From Gammaproteobacteria bacterium UBA3498 (lineage in GTDB: Bacteria > Pseudomonadota > Gammaproteobacteria > Pseudomonadales > Pseudohongiellaceae): a DNA stretch of 42,503 nt. The position numbers and the translations under genes were made by a program. The stretch spans positions 1 through 42,503 of the forward strand of contig DFQD01000003.1 of NCBI GenBank assembly GCA_002377605.1, read 5' to 3'. The notes under the pieces are model-generated. The model worked only from the letters and a program-made list of their open reading frames with translations. It did no database searches and had not been told where the DNA came from. Within the stretch, counting starts at the first letter, position 1. Every line of letters begins with the position of its first letter. Below are positions 34,352-42,468 of this stretch, piece after piece.

Positions 34352-34885
34352 ATGAAAACTTTAATTCGTTTCAGCGCCCTAAGTTTAATTGTATTTCTCA
34401 GCACCTGTGCTCCCATATCTACTCTGGATCTGGAGGTATTAAGAGCAGCGGAAATAAATAATTTCCGTGCACCTCAATCCGAAGTGCTTTCTACTGGGCA
34501 ACCGAGCGCCGACCAACTTCGAGTCATGGCCAATTCTGGTGTTAGACACATAATTAGTTTGCGACCACAAGAAGAAGATACTGGTTTCGATGAACAGGCG
34601 GTAGTTGAATCTCTAGGGATGACTTTCACCAGAATTCCTGTCTCCGTAGCCGAAGGTGGTATTAACATCGAGAACGCTCAGTCTCTGCAAGCTTTGCTGG
34701 ATCAGTATTCTGGTGAGGGTGTAGCTGTGCACTGCGCAACAGGAAATCGAGTTGGTGCACTTATTTCAGTAGCTGAATTTGCTGACGGTAACAATATTGA
34801 TAGTTCTATATCGGAAGGTGCGCGTTGGGGTATGACTTCAGAGCGGCTGCAAGGCATAGTCAGAGAATCTTTAGTAGATAACTAA
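34352..34885 (+). CDS. BLH/DUF442-type phosphatase-like lipoprotein
   Basis: A 177-residue lipoprotein (STC, Cys19). It matches the beta-lactamase-hydrolase-like (BLH, DUF442) tyrosine-phosphatase fold: VLSTGQPSADQLRVMANSGVRHIISLRPQEED, then GMTFTRIPVSVAEGGI and the phosphate loop VHCATGNRVGAL with Cys128 and Arg133. The loop is CX4R rather than the classical CX5R, which is usual for this family. The name comes from fusions to MBL-fold proteins in other bacteria; here it is a stand-alone envelope protein. AAGGAGG lies four bases before the ATG. Confidence 0.85.
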   Translation: MKTLIRFSALSLIVFLSTCAPISTLDLEVLRAAEINNFRAPQSEVLSTGQPSADQLRVMANSGVRHIISLRPQEEDTGFDEQAVVESLGMTFTRIPVSVAEGGINIENAQSLQALLDQYSGEGVAVHCATGNRVGALISVAEFADGNNIDSSISEGARWGMTSERLQGIVRESLVDN

Positions 34886-35059
34886 ACCATCTAATGATGT
34901 GCCTAGGGACCCGTAGACACTAGAAAGGGATTTAACTTTTACTCGGATTCTCAGCTCCTAGGAATCGTAAAGACCTATGCCGATCGGGTTGACTGCAGTT
35001 ATTTTGTTCTTGCTGTTGCAATCGCTGCAGTTGTAAAGTTTGTAAACATTCTCGGCAAA

Positions 35060-35257
35060 ATGAATCTTGAGTTCCTGGCATTAGTCGGATCTACTTCAGC
35101 GATCCTCACCAATGTTATGTGGGGGTCCTTTCTACTATTTTGTGGTCTTATTCTGATCAATAAGATAGCAACCGGGGAATCATCAAAAATCGAGGCGCGG
35201 TTTGGTGAAATTTGGTCTTATTTCTTTATTCTGTTTAACACTTTTGACATGCCGTAG
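35060..35257 (+). CDS. Possible small membrane protein or decayed reading frame
   Basis: A 65-codon frame with one or two hydrophobic segments (ILTNVMWGSFLLFCGLILINK). The frame stays open without any start codon back to about 34905, encoding another hydrophobic stretch (YFVLAVAIAAVVKFVNIL), as if a longer membrane protein had lost its beginning. No ribosome-binding site precedes the ATG, and the end overlaps the next gene by about 50 bases in another frame. It may equally be chance. Confidence 0.2.
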   Translation: MNLEFLALVGSTSAILTNVMWGSFLLFCGLILINKIATGESSKIEARFGEIWSYFFILFNTFDMP

Positions 35258-35735
35258 TATCGATACCGCTGATTGGCCCGCGAGTCTTCCTTCTCAAGAC
35301 TATTTTGTCGAAGCCTATGAGGCAGATGCGGTTAACCAGGAGTTGCAATCCAGGCAGGAATATCTGCAATGGATCCTGAGCTTTTACGACGGAACGGTTG
35401 TTGCGCCAACTGGGTGGGAAGCAATGCAATCGATGGTGGTGCAAAACGCTGCGCCGGAACAAAGGTCAAAGCTCAATGCGCAGTTGTTTGAGCTAGGCGG
35501 GCAAATAGCTGCGGAATGGGCAAAAGAAAATTCAGGCAGAGCCATAGATAGCCGCATGCTGAGTATTTGGGGTTCGGTACTGCAGTTAGTGGCGGGACCT
35601 GAGCAGCTTTATGCTGCGATTCAGCTAATAAGAGCCGATACTGAAGGTTTATTGAATCGAGAATTGCTGGGTGATGAAATAAATGACGCCCGCTATGAGG
35701 AGAGGCTCGGACTGCAGCTTTTTGGTGATTTCTGA
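35205..35735 (+). CDS. Hypothetical lipoprotein
   Basis: A 176-residue protein starting at GTG 35205, one codon after TTG 35202; GAGGCG eight bases upstream favours this start. The signal KFGLISLFCLTLLTC has a lipobox-like LLTC (Cys16). The mature part is helical and acidic (EAYEADAVNQELQSRQEYLQWILSFYDGT, LNAQLFELGGQIAAEWAKENSG, YEERLGLQLFGDF). I do not recognise a family. It ends 42 bases before the GntR promoter, same direction, and may be a separate unit. Confidence 0.75.
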   Translation: MKFGLISLFCLTLLTCRSIDTADWPASLPSQDYFVEAYEADAVNQELQSRQEYLQWILSFYDGTVVAPTGWEAMQSMVVQNAAPEQRSKLNAQLFELGGQIAAEWAKENSGRAIDSRMLSIWGSVLQLVAGPEQLYAAIQLIRADTEGLLNRELLGDEINDARYEERLGLQLFGDF

Positions 35736-35777
35736 GTCATCTTATCCAATATTTCTGCAATTCCATCGTTTGAATTC

Positions 35778-35831
35778 TTGACTTCAGGGCATTTGGCCTT
35801 ATATTTGGTCCGACCAATTCGGTCTGACCAA
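35778..35831 (+). promoter_or_regulatory. GntR gene promoter with two tandem FadR-type operators
   Basis: TTGACT at 35778-35783 and TATATT at 35800-35805 with a 16-base spacer form a strong promoter. The perfect palindrome TTGGTC-C-GACCAA (35805-35817) starts on the last base of the -10 and covers the start site. A second site, TCGGTC-T-GACCAA (35819-35831), has one mismatch; centres are 14 bases apart. TGGTCnGACCA is the operator pattern of FadR-subfamily GntR regulators, so autorepression is expected. Confidence 0.85.
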
Positions 35832-35855
35832 TTTTTTAGGTTTTCGAATTTCCCT

Positions 35856-36569
35856 ATGGCCACTGCAAACTCGATCAGTTACGAGATCGCTACTAATTTA
35901 AGGACTGATATTCTCAGGCAGCGCTACCTGAGCGGCGAGCGATTACCCTCGGAACGCGATCTTGCCTCACGCTTCGATGCCAGTCGTGGCGCGGTGCGAG
36001 AAGCTATATCTCAGCTTGAACAGTCCGGTCTAATCGAAGTTAAACCTGGTGGGGCTCGGGTTAAACCTATCGAAACGGCATCGATCTCAGTATTAGGCCC
36101 ATTAATGACGCTTAATGAAATTCCAGATACTGCATTAGTAGATCAATTTCTGCAGACCTTTGGCGCACTTTCTGCCTTGAGCGCTAGAGAAGCGATCAAT
36201 CATGCTAGTGACGAAGATATGAACCTTTTGAGGCAAATGGTCGTATCGTTAGATAATCAGGCAAAAGACTTTGAAACCATGCAGCCCCAATGGCGAGAAC
36301 TTCTCAAAGAGCTGGCAGACATTGCTGATAACTTGGTGGTTCAGTTGATCAGTAACGACCTAAAGGCTCACTTTGTCGAGCAAATGGTGCGGCTTGGATT
36401 GGTGCCGGAACTAAGAAAGAAAATAGTGAATGAGGTGCTTTCTTCTCTAAAGCAAGCTGTTGCTAATCGTGACGGCGATTTGGCACATGCTTCAGTTCAA
36501 AAATACTTCGATGAGATGAGAGGAGCAATTCATAAGCTGGTTGATGCGCAGCAGAAGCTGGCCGGGTGA
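35856..36569 (+). CDS. FadR-subfamily GntR transcriptional regulator
   Basis: A 237-residue regulator. The N-terminal winged helix is plain: SYEIATNLRTDILRQRYLSGERLPSERDLASRFDASRGAVREAISQLEQSGLIEVKPGGARV (8-69), followed by an all-helical effector domain of FCD/FadR_C type. I use ATG 35856 because the upstream part of the frame overlaps the promoter and operators. The metal/acid-binding His residues of classical FCD domains are not obvious, so the ligand may be different. It is followed by the leader peptide frame and RND pump, its likely target along with its own gene. Confidence 0.9.
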   Translation: MATANSISYEIATNLRTDILRQRYLSGERLPSERDLASRFDASRGAVREAISQLEQSGLIEVKPGGARVKPIETASISVLGPLMTLNEIPDTALVDQFLQTFGALSALSAREAINHASDEDMNLLRQMVVSLDNQAKDFETMQPQWRELLKELADIADNLVVQLISNDLKAHFVEQMVRLGLVPELRKKIVNEVLSSLKQAVANRDGDLAHASVQKYFDEMRGAIHKLVDAQQKLAG

Positions 36570-36581
36570 GGAGAAATACAC

Positions 36582-36608
36582 ATATACAGCGTATGTATAG
36601 TATGTATA
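36582..36608. repeat. Tandem GTATGTATA repeat and imperfect palindrome
   Basis: GTATGTATA occurs twice without a gap (36591-36599, 36600-36608). With ACATATAC just before, the first copy makes an imperfect palindrome around AGC (six of eight pairs). It lies between the regulator and the pump, where an operator for another factor would sit, and is unlike the TGGTCnGACCA sites. Confidence 0.5.
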
Positions 36609-36630
36609 GACGGAAGGAAGACTAGAAAAA

Positions 36631-36681
36631 ATGTCTATGCTTGAAGTAATAAACTTATTAATCGAAACTGGAGTGTTGTAG
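36631..36681 (+). CDS. 16-codon leader reading frame before the RND adaptor
   Basis: ATG 36631 to TAG 36679-36681 encodes MSMLEVINLLIETGVL. AAGGAAG at 36614-36620 sits ten bases upstream. The last base of its stop is the first base of the adaptor's GTG start (TAGTG), and the adaptor's own GGAG (36669-36672) lies inside it. The layout suits translational coupling or a regulatory leader peptide. No codon bias or attenuator hairpin is evident that would tell which. Confidence 0.5.
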   Translation: MSMLEVINLLIETGVL

Positions 36682-37847
36682 TGAAACAGGTATTAGCACC
36701 AATAGTAATCTTAGGGGGATTTGTAGCAATCGCCTTCTATATGCTTCGCACTCCAACTACAGTCGATGAAGTTGCTCCAGAAGTCATCCCTGTTGCAGTG
36801 AGAATCCAAGAAGTTGCATTAAGTTCGGTTCAGCTGACTGTGGAATCTCAGGGTAAAGTACAAGCAGCGCAAATAGCTAACCTTTCGGCTCCGGTGGCTG
36901 GGCCAGTGGCGTGGATTTCTCCAACTATGGAAGCAGGCGGTTATGTCACAGAAGGAGAGACTCTCCTTCGACTCGAAACCAGCGACTATGAAACCATGCT
37001 TGCTCGAAGCAGAGCCACTATGCAACAAGCCAAAGCTGAAGCTGATCACGCTGCACGGGAATATGACCGTATGAAGGAACTGGCGGAAGAAAGATTAGCT
37101 AGTCAGTCTCAATTACAGGACACCCAGCGGCTGGCGGAAGTAACAATTGCTAGATTGGCGGACGCAGAAGCGAATTTTAATCAGGCTGAATTAGATCTTC
37201 AACGTGCAGAAATTAAAGCACCCTTTGATGCGATTATACAATCACGTGATGTTGAACTTGGTCAGTATGTGAACCGAGCGCAAAGTGTTGCTGTCCTCTA
37301 CGGAGCACAAGAAGTTGAAGTACGAGTTCCATTGGCAATCCGTCAGCTTGGTTATCTTGATATTCCTCTCGGATTAAGGGGCGAATTATCCGAGGAAGAG
37401 GCGCCAGATGTCTCTTTAATTGGAGTATATGGTGGTGAAGAATTAATGTGGCATGGAAAATTGGTACGGATCGAAGCGCAAATTGATCCTAATAGCAATA
37501 CTGTGCAGACTATTATCCGTGTAAATCAACTCCAGGCCGTTGATTCAAAAGCTCGTGTCCGCAGTATTCCGCTTCCAATTGGTCTTTTTGTCGAAGCGGA
37601 TATTGCTGGTAAACGACTGGATAACATAATCGCTTTACCGCGTTCAGTTATCCGAAATAATAACCAGGTACTGGTGGTTGATGTAGAAAACAAAATGTAT
37701 TTCCGTGATGTTGATATTTATCGATTGGAAGAGAATCGAGTACTTATTAGCGGTGGCTTACTTCCTGGAGAGTCCATAGTCACATCTCCTATCCAAGCGG
37801 TGGTAAACGGCATGAGTGTTCAACCCATCGAAGAATCCATTATCTAA
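36681..37847 (+). CDS. RND efflux periplasmic adaptor (membrane fusion protein)
   Basis: A 388-residue HlyD/AcrA-type adaptor starting at GTG. A membrane anchor (about 4-22, VLAPIVILGGFVAIAFYML) precedes the first lipoyl half (VAGPVAWISPTMEAGGYVTEGETLLRLE), a helical hairpin (about 102-165, rich in AMQQAKAEADHAAREYDRMKELAEE), the second lipoyl half (LQRAEIKAPFDAIIQSRDVELGQYVNRAQ) and beta-barrel and membrane-proximal domains. It links the inner-membrane pump to an outer-membrane channel; no TolC-like gene is nearby, so a shared one elsewhere is expected. The permease starts nine bases after its stop. Confidence 0.92.
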   Translation: MKQVLAPIVILGGFVAIAFYMLRTPTTVDEVAPEVIPVAVRIQEVALSSVQLTVESQGKVQAAQIANLSAPVAGPVAWISPTMEAGGYVTEGETLLRLETSDYETMLARSRATMQQAKAEADHAAREYDRMKELAEERLASQSQLQDTQRLAEVTIARLADAEANFNQAELDLQRAEIKAPFDAIIQSRDVELGQYVNRAQSVAVLYGAQEVEVRVPLAIRQLGYLDIPLGLRGELSEEEAPDVSLIGVYGGEELMWHGKLVRIEAQIDPNSNTVQTIIRVNQLQAVDSKARVRSIPLPIGLFVEADIAGKRLDNIIALPRSVIRNNNQVLVVDVENKMYFRDVDIYRLEENRVLISGGLLPGESIVTSPIQAVVNGMSVQPIEESII

Positions 37848-37856
37848 GGGACATTG

Positions 37857-40800
37857 ATGATGCGAACTCCTATTTCTTGGTTTGTCCATAACCCTGTTGC
37901 CACAAACCTCATGATGATGATCTTCCTGGTTGGAGGCTTCATCTCTTATCTGAATCTAAACCAGGAAGAATTTCCAGATATTGACTTTGGAGTTATCCAG
38001 GTGAGTGTTGCTTATTTGGGCGCAACCCCAGAGGAGTCGGAATCAGGTGTTTGTTTGCGAATTGAAGAGGCGCTTGAGATCGCTGAAGACATCGAGAGAT
38101 TGACGACCACTGCGCGCGAAGGCGGTTGTGACGCGACCTTACAGCTCACAACAGGAGCAGACCTGAATCGTGTTCTCAATGATGTCAAAGGAAAGATTGA
38201 TGCGATCACTACATTTCCATTAGAAACGGAAAAGCCAATCGTACGTGCTTTCAGCAGCATGGGAAACGTAATGACTATGGCCTTAGTCTCAGATTCTGAT
38301 GACCGTTACTTAAAAGCGGTAGCTGAGGAGATTCGAAACGACATAATTGATCTAGACGAGGTGTCAACAGTCAACATTGAATACATAAGGCCCCTTGAAA
38401 TCTCCATCGAAGTTCCTGAACTGGTGCTGCGTCAATATGGACTTACCCTAAATCAAATATCTCAAGCTATCGACCGTGCTTCGTTGGATTTGCCAGGCGG
38501 AACCATTCGTTCTGATTCAGGAGAAATATTATTACGCACAAAAGGTCAGGTTTACACGGGAGACGAATACGAAAAAATCATCGTACGATCATTCCCTGAT
38601 GGGACCCAACTTACCCTTGGTGAAATCGCCACCATTCGTGATGGTTTTGAGGAGGGTTATCTCGACGCCCGCCTTAATGGCTCTAACGCAGCTATCATCG
38701 ATGTAATAAGAGTTGGGGAAGAGGATATCGTCAGAGCAGCAAGAGAGGTACGAGCCTGGATGGACTCTGCCAGTTTAGACTTGCCTGAAGGCATGACCTT
38801 GAATGTTATTACTGATTCTGCGATCGCTACTCAAGATCGAATCGCCACAGTGGCCAAGAATGCCTATACCGGATTAATGCTGGTGCTCGTAATTTTGGCA
38901 CTTTTTTTAAGATTCAAACTTGCAATATGGGTGGCGGCCGGAATCCCTATTGCAATAGCTGGGGCTTTGTCGCTATTTCCAACTATTGGGCTTACCATTT
39001 CTTCCCTAACTGTTATGGGATTTATTTTGGTGCTAGGGATTGTTGTTGACGATGCAATCGTAGTGGGAGAGCGAATTCATTCTTATGAAAGGAAAGGTTA
39101 TAGCAAAGATGAAGCAGCTATCGAAGGAACCTTGGAAGTTTCGGTACCTGTTATTTTTGGTGTATTGACAACAATTGCAGCATTTTTGCCAATTTTGTTA
39201 TTAGAAGGACAGATGGGCTCATTCTTTAATGCTATAGGAGGCGTAGTCGTTTTTTGTCTTATCGCTAGTCTTATTGAGTCTCAGTTAATTTTGCCAGGAC
39301 ACATTGCTCATCGAAAAACCGAAGGCTATTTCGGTGAGAACTGGCGAATCATTAAAATATGGCAAAACTTTCAAGGCAGAATCGCTTACGGTATGGAATA
39401 TTTTGCCGAGCATGGTTATCGCCGTGCACTAAAATTCGTATTGAAATATCGTTATGCGGCGTGGGCTACTGCAACAGGGGTAATCATTGTAACAGCCGCT
39501 CTCTTGTTCAGTGGTCGCGTAATTTTTCAATTTATGCCTAGTGTCGAGGGTGACGTAGTTTACGGCACAATTCAGATGCCGCCAGGCGTACCTTCTCAAG
39601 TGACACAGGAGGCAGTAGGCATTATCGAAGCTAAAGCTTTGGAAATAGTCGATGAATTAGAAGCTGAACTAGTCGACTTAAAGGCAACCGGGCGAGCACC
39701 CCAAACCACAGATCGAATAGTTGATTCTGTGCTAACAATTATTGGTGGCAGCGCGCCTCGGGGTGGGCCAGCAGGTGTGGGTCGGCCTAATGCTGGGTCC
39801 AGTAATCAGGCTGAAGTAGTGTTATATCTGACCCCATTTTTTGATCGAGGTGAGATAAGTTCCGCTGAAATACGGGATCGCTGGCGTGACAAAGTGGGAA
39901 CCATACCCGATGCGTTAGAATTAACTTTTGTATCAGATGTTTTTTCTGCGGGAGATGCAATAAATTTTAGATTGGCAGGTCGTAATGAAGAAAATTTAAA
40001 GATTGCGTCAACTCAATTGAAAGAAGAGTTAGCGCGTTATCCTGGAGTATTTGATATAACAGATTCCTTTAGAGCTGGAAAGCAAGAGGTTCAGATTGAA
40101 TTATTAGAAAGAGGTAAGACTCTTGGACTGACGCTAAATGATATTGCTACCCAAGTACGGCAGGCTTTTTATGGTGCTGAGTCTCAGCGAATTCAGCGAG
40201 GTACCGACGATATTCGCGTCATGGTTCGCTACCCAGAGGAAGAACGCAAATCACTTGGTAATTTAGAAGAGCTAATGATACGAACTCCGTCCGGTGCTGA
40301 AGTTCCATTTTTGAGTATCGCCGATTTTTCACTAGGTAATAGCTACTCGAGTATTAATCGTCAGGATGGACGCCGTATTATCACAGTCCGTGCAGATGTG
40401 GATAGAACTGTTGTTACTCCAGATGAAATTCAACGCGAAGTTATTAATAAATTCCTTAATCCATGGGAGCGTGAATTAGATGTAGAAATGGTCATAGGTG
40501 GTGAAGGTGAACAAAGGCTAGATTCTCTATCGGAGCTTTATTCTACTTTCCCGCTTGCAATGATGGTGATATTTGCTTTGCTTGCTATACCACTTAAATC
40601 TTACCTGCAGCCATTAGTAATTATGAGTGTAATTCCGTTTGGTGCTATAGGTGCAATCTGTGGTCATTTTATAATGGGGGCAGATCTTGTCTTCTTTTCC
40701 TTATTGGGGATCATTGCGCTAAGTGGCGTTGTGGTAAATGCCAGTTTAGTTTTGGTCGTATCGATAAACAGAATGCGGGCAGAAGGCGTCGGAATGGTCG

Positions 40801-41063
40801 ATGCAGTTTCAAAAGCTGGCGAAATGCGATTTCGCCCAATTGTTCTGACATCGATTACAACATTCATGGGATTGGTTCCATTGATTATCACTGCGAATCC
40901 TGCAACTTTCTTTATTATCCCAATGGCTATCTCGCTAGCTTTTGGTGTTCTATTTGCCACAATTATTACGTTGTTTCTGGTGCCGAGCTTATATCTGATT
41001 CTGCATGATTTTATTGGTCATAATGATAAGGCTGAGGAAAGGGCACTGGCTTACCAGCACTAA
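37857..41063 (+). CDS. RND family efflux permease
   Basis: A 1068-residue proton-driven inner-membrane pump with the duplicated RND layout: helix 1, a large periplasmic loop (about 35-330), helices 2-6, then helix 7, a second loop and helices 8-12. Family marks include PDIDFGVIQVSVAYLGATPEE and helix 4 VLGIVVDDAIVVGERI with Asp398-Asp399. In helix 10 the usual acidic positions of the VNDSLVLVD type are Ala962 and Val968 (GVVVNASLVLVVSINR), and there is no AcrB-type Lys, so its proton path may differ. ATG 37857 with TAAGGG six bases upstream is the best start. It is followed by a strong terminator. Confidence 0.93.
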   Translation: MMRTPISWFVHNPVATNLMMMIFLVGGFISYLNLNQEEFPDIDFGVIQVSVAYLGATPEESESGVCLRIEEALEIAEDIERLTTTAREGGCDATLQLTTGADLNRVLNDVKGKIDAITTFPLETEKPIVRAFSSMGNVMTMALVSDSDDRYLKAVAEEIRNDIIDLDEVSTVNIEYIRPLEISIEVPELVLRQYGLTLNQISQAIDRASLDLPGGTIRSDSGEILLRTKGQVYTGDEYEKIIVRSFPDGTQLTLGEIATIRDGFEEGYLDARLNGSNAAIIDVIRVGEEDIVRAAREVRAWMDSASLDLPEGMTLNVITDSAIATQDRIATVAKNAYTGLMLVLVILALFLRFKLAIWVAAGIPIAIAGALSLFPTIGLTISSLTVMGFILVLGIVVDDAIVVGERIHSYERKGYSKDEAAIEGTLEVSVPVIFGVLTTIAAFLPILLLEGQMGSFFNAIGGVVVFCLIASLIESQLILPGHIAHRKTEGYFGENWRIIKIWQNFQGRIAYGMEYFAEHGYRRALKFVLKYRYAAWATATGVIIVTAALLFSGRVIFQFMPSVEGDVVYGTIQMPPGVPSQVTQEAVGIIEAKALEIVDELEAELVDLKATGRAPQTTDRIVDSVLTIIGGSAPRGGPAGVGRPNAGSSNQAEVVLYLTPFFDRGEISSAEIRDRWRDKVGTIPDALELTFVSDVFSAGDAINFRLAGRNEENLKIASTQLKEELARYPGVFDITDSFRAGKQEVQIELLERGKTLGLTLNDIATQVRQAFYGAESQRIQRGTDDIRVMVRYPEEERKSLGNLEELMIRTPSGAEVPFLSIADFSLGNSYSSINRQDGRRIITVRADVDRTVVTPDEIQREVINKFLNPWERELDVEMVIGGEGEQRLDSLSELYSTFPLAMMVIFALLAIPLKSYLQPLVIMSVIPFGAIGAICGHFIMGADLVFFSLLGIIALSGVVVNASLVLVVSINRMRAEGVGMVDAVSKAGEMRFRPIVLTSITTFMGLVPLIITANPATFFIIPMAISLAFGVLFATIITLFLVPSLYLILHDFIGHNDKAEERALAYQH

Positions 41064-41082
41064 CAATATAAAGAGAATTGAG

Positions 41083-41118
41083 AAAGGGGCAGATGTTACT
41101 AACAGATGCCCCTTTTTT
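41083..41118 (+). terminator. Intrinsic terminator after the RND permease
   Basis: AAAGGGGCA at 41083-41091 pairs with TGCCCCTTT at 41107-41115 and runs into six Ts (41113-41118), 20 bases after the stop. It separates the pump from the convergent amidohydrolase, ending four bases before that gene's stop. A weaker T-run makes it less good on the minus strand. Confidence 0.9.
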
Positions 41119-41121
41119 GCT

Positions 41122-42468
41122 TTAAAGTTCTGGCCAGGGGAATATGTCTATTGGTGGTACATCCAAATTGATTTCATTGCCTCGGGCCATGACAAAAACA
41201 GGCTGCAGTAAAGCAGAAATATCATCAAGAGGGTTGCCATTATAGGCAACGATATCTGCGTCTTTGTTTGCTTCGATAGTTCCAGTTATGTCGGTAATGC
41301 CGATGAGCTCCGCGGAATTGATGGTAGCGGATATGAGAATGTCCCGTTCACCGATTCCAGCTTCATTCATCAAAACTGCTTCATAAGCATTAGTACCGTG
41401 GTCATTCACACCAGCATCGGTACCATACGCGATTTTCACACCGGTTTCGTATGCTATGCGCAGTGCATTACGCATAATAGGGCCTACTTCTAACGCTTTT
41501 TGCCGGACCTCTGGTAGGTAAAAATCTGGCCGCTCTGAGGCGATTCTTTCAACAGTGTGACCAGCGATCAATGTCGGCACAAGGTAAGCGCCAGTCTGCA
41601 CAAATAGGTTTGCCACTTCTTCATCGAGATAAGAACCGTGTTCGATTGAATCAACGCCTGCGCGAAGCGCTGCTATCATTCCAGTCTTGCCATGAGCATG
41701 TGCCGCTACTTTGCGTCCCATAGCATGAGCTGCTTGAACAAGAGCAATCTGTTCTTCGTCTGTAAATTGTTGTTCGGTGCCTGTAGCCGTTATGCTGAGC
41801 ACACCGCCGGTGGCTACATACTTTATATGGTCGGCACCATACTTAATCTGCGTGCGCACTGCACGTCGACACTCAGAGATTCCATCGCAGACGCCAGAAT
41901 GGGGCTCTGGGAAAACATCATCTCTGAATCCGCCACCATCGCCATGACCTCCAGTTGGTGTTATGCCCTGACCAGATGCTCTAATTCGGGGGCCCATAAC
42001 GACCCCTTCATTAATTGCATCCCTTAGCGCAAAAATTGCATTACGATCACCGCCGACATTACGAATCGTAGTGAACCCTGCGCGTAGGGTACGCATTCCA
42101 AATTCAACTCCCAACAGGGCACTAAATTCTGATGTGCGAGTGACGGCAATTTCCCTTCGGTTAGGTTCTTGCTGACTAAGAATATGAGTATGGGAGTCAA
42201 TTAGTCCGGCCATCACAAACTGATTACTCAAATCGATTACCTTTGCACCATTAGTGCCGCTAACTTCTCCCGGCTGAATAAATCCTTCGCGAACCTCTTC
42301 GATAATATTGTTGCGGACTATAATGCTTTGCTGGGCGGAAACTGCTTGCCTGGCATCGGCCAGGAGTGTTCCAGCGTGGATAATCTTAACTTCCGTAGCA
42401 ACCTGAGCAAATAAGTTGGCGCTTACTAAAAATGAAGAAATAAATGTCAGCAGAAGAATGCGAGACAT
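41122..42468 (-). CDS. Secreted amidohydrolase (imidazolonepropionase/Xaa-Pro dipeptidase-like)
   Basis: A 448-residue exported binuclear metal hydrolase with a signal peptide ending NLFAQ (about 22). Metal and catalytic residues of the amidohydrolase superfamily: His93 and His95 (IDSHTH), the probable carboxylated Lys216 (HIKYVATGG), His257 and His277 (AAHAHG, IEHGSYLD) and Asp351 (YGTDAG). This set matches the family that cleaves Xaa-Pro dipeptides and N-acylated or cyclic amides rather than true imidazolonepropionases. The short N-terminal and C-terminal beta parts form the second domain. Substrate unknown; an aminopeptidase-like role beside the M28 enzyme is possible. Confidence 0.9.
   Translation of the reverse strand: MSRILLLTFISSFLVSANLFAQVATEVKIIHAGTLLADARQAVSAQQSIIVRNNIIEEVREGFIQPGEVSGTNGAKVIDLSNQFVMAGLIDSHTHILSQQEPNRREIAVTRTSEFSALLGVEFGMRTLRAGFTTIRNVGGDRNAIFALRDAINEGVVMGPRIRASGQGITPTGGHGDGGGFRDDVFPEPHSGVCDGISECRRAVRTQIKYGADHIKYVATGGVLSITATGTEQQFTDEEQIALVQAAHAMGRKVAAHAHGKTGMIAALRAGVDSIEHGSYLDEEVANLFVQTGAYLVPTLIAGHTVERIASERPDFYLPEVRQKALEVGPIMRNALRIAYETGVKIAYGTDAGVNDHGTNAYEAVLMNEAGIGERDILISATINSAELIGITDITGTIEANKDADIVAYNGNPLDDISALLQPVFVMARGNEINLDVPPIDIFPWPEL

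Noticed and set aside
35778..35855. 26-residue extension of the GntR regulator
   Set aside because: It overlaps the promoter and both operators; the winged-helix domain begins normally after ATG 35856.
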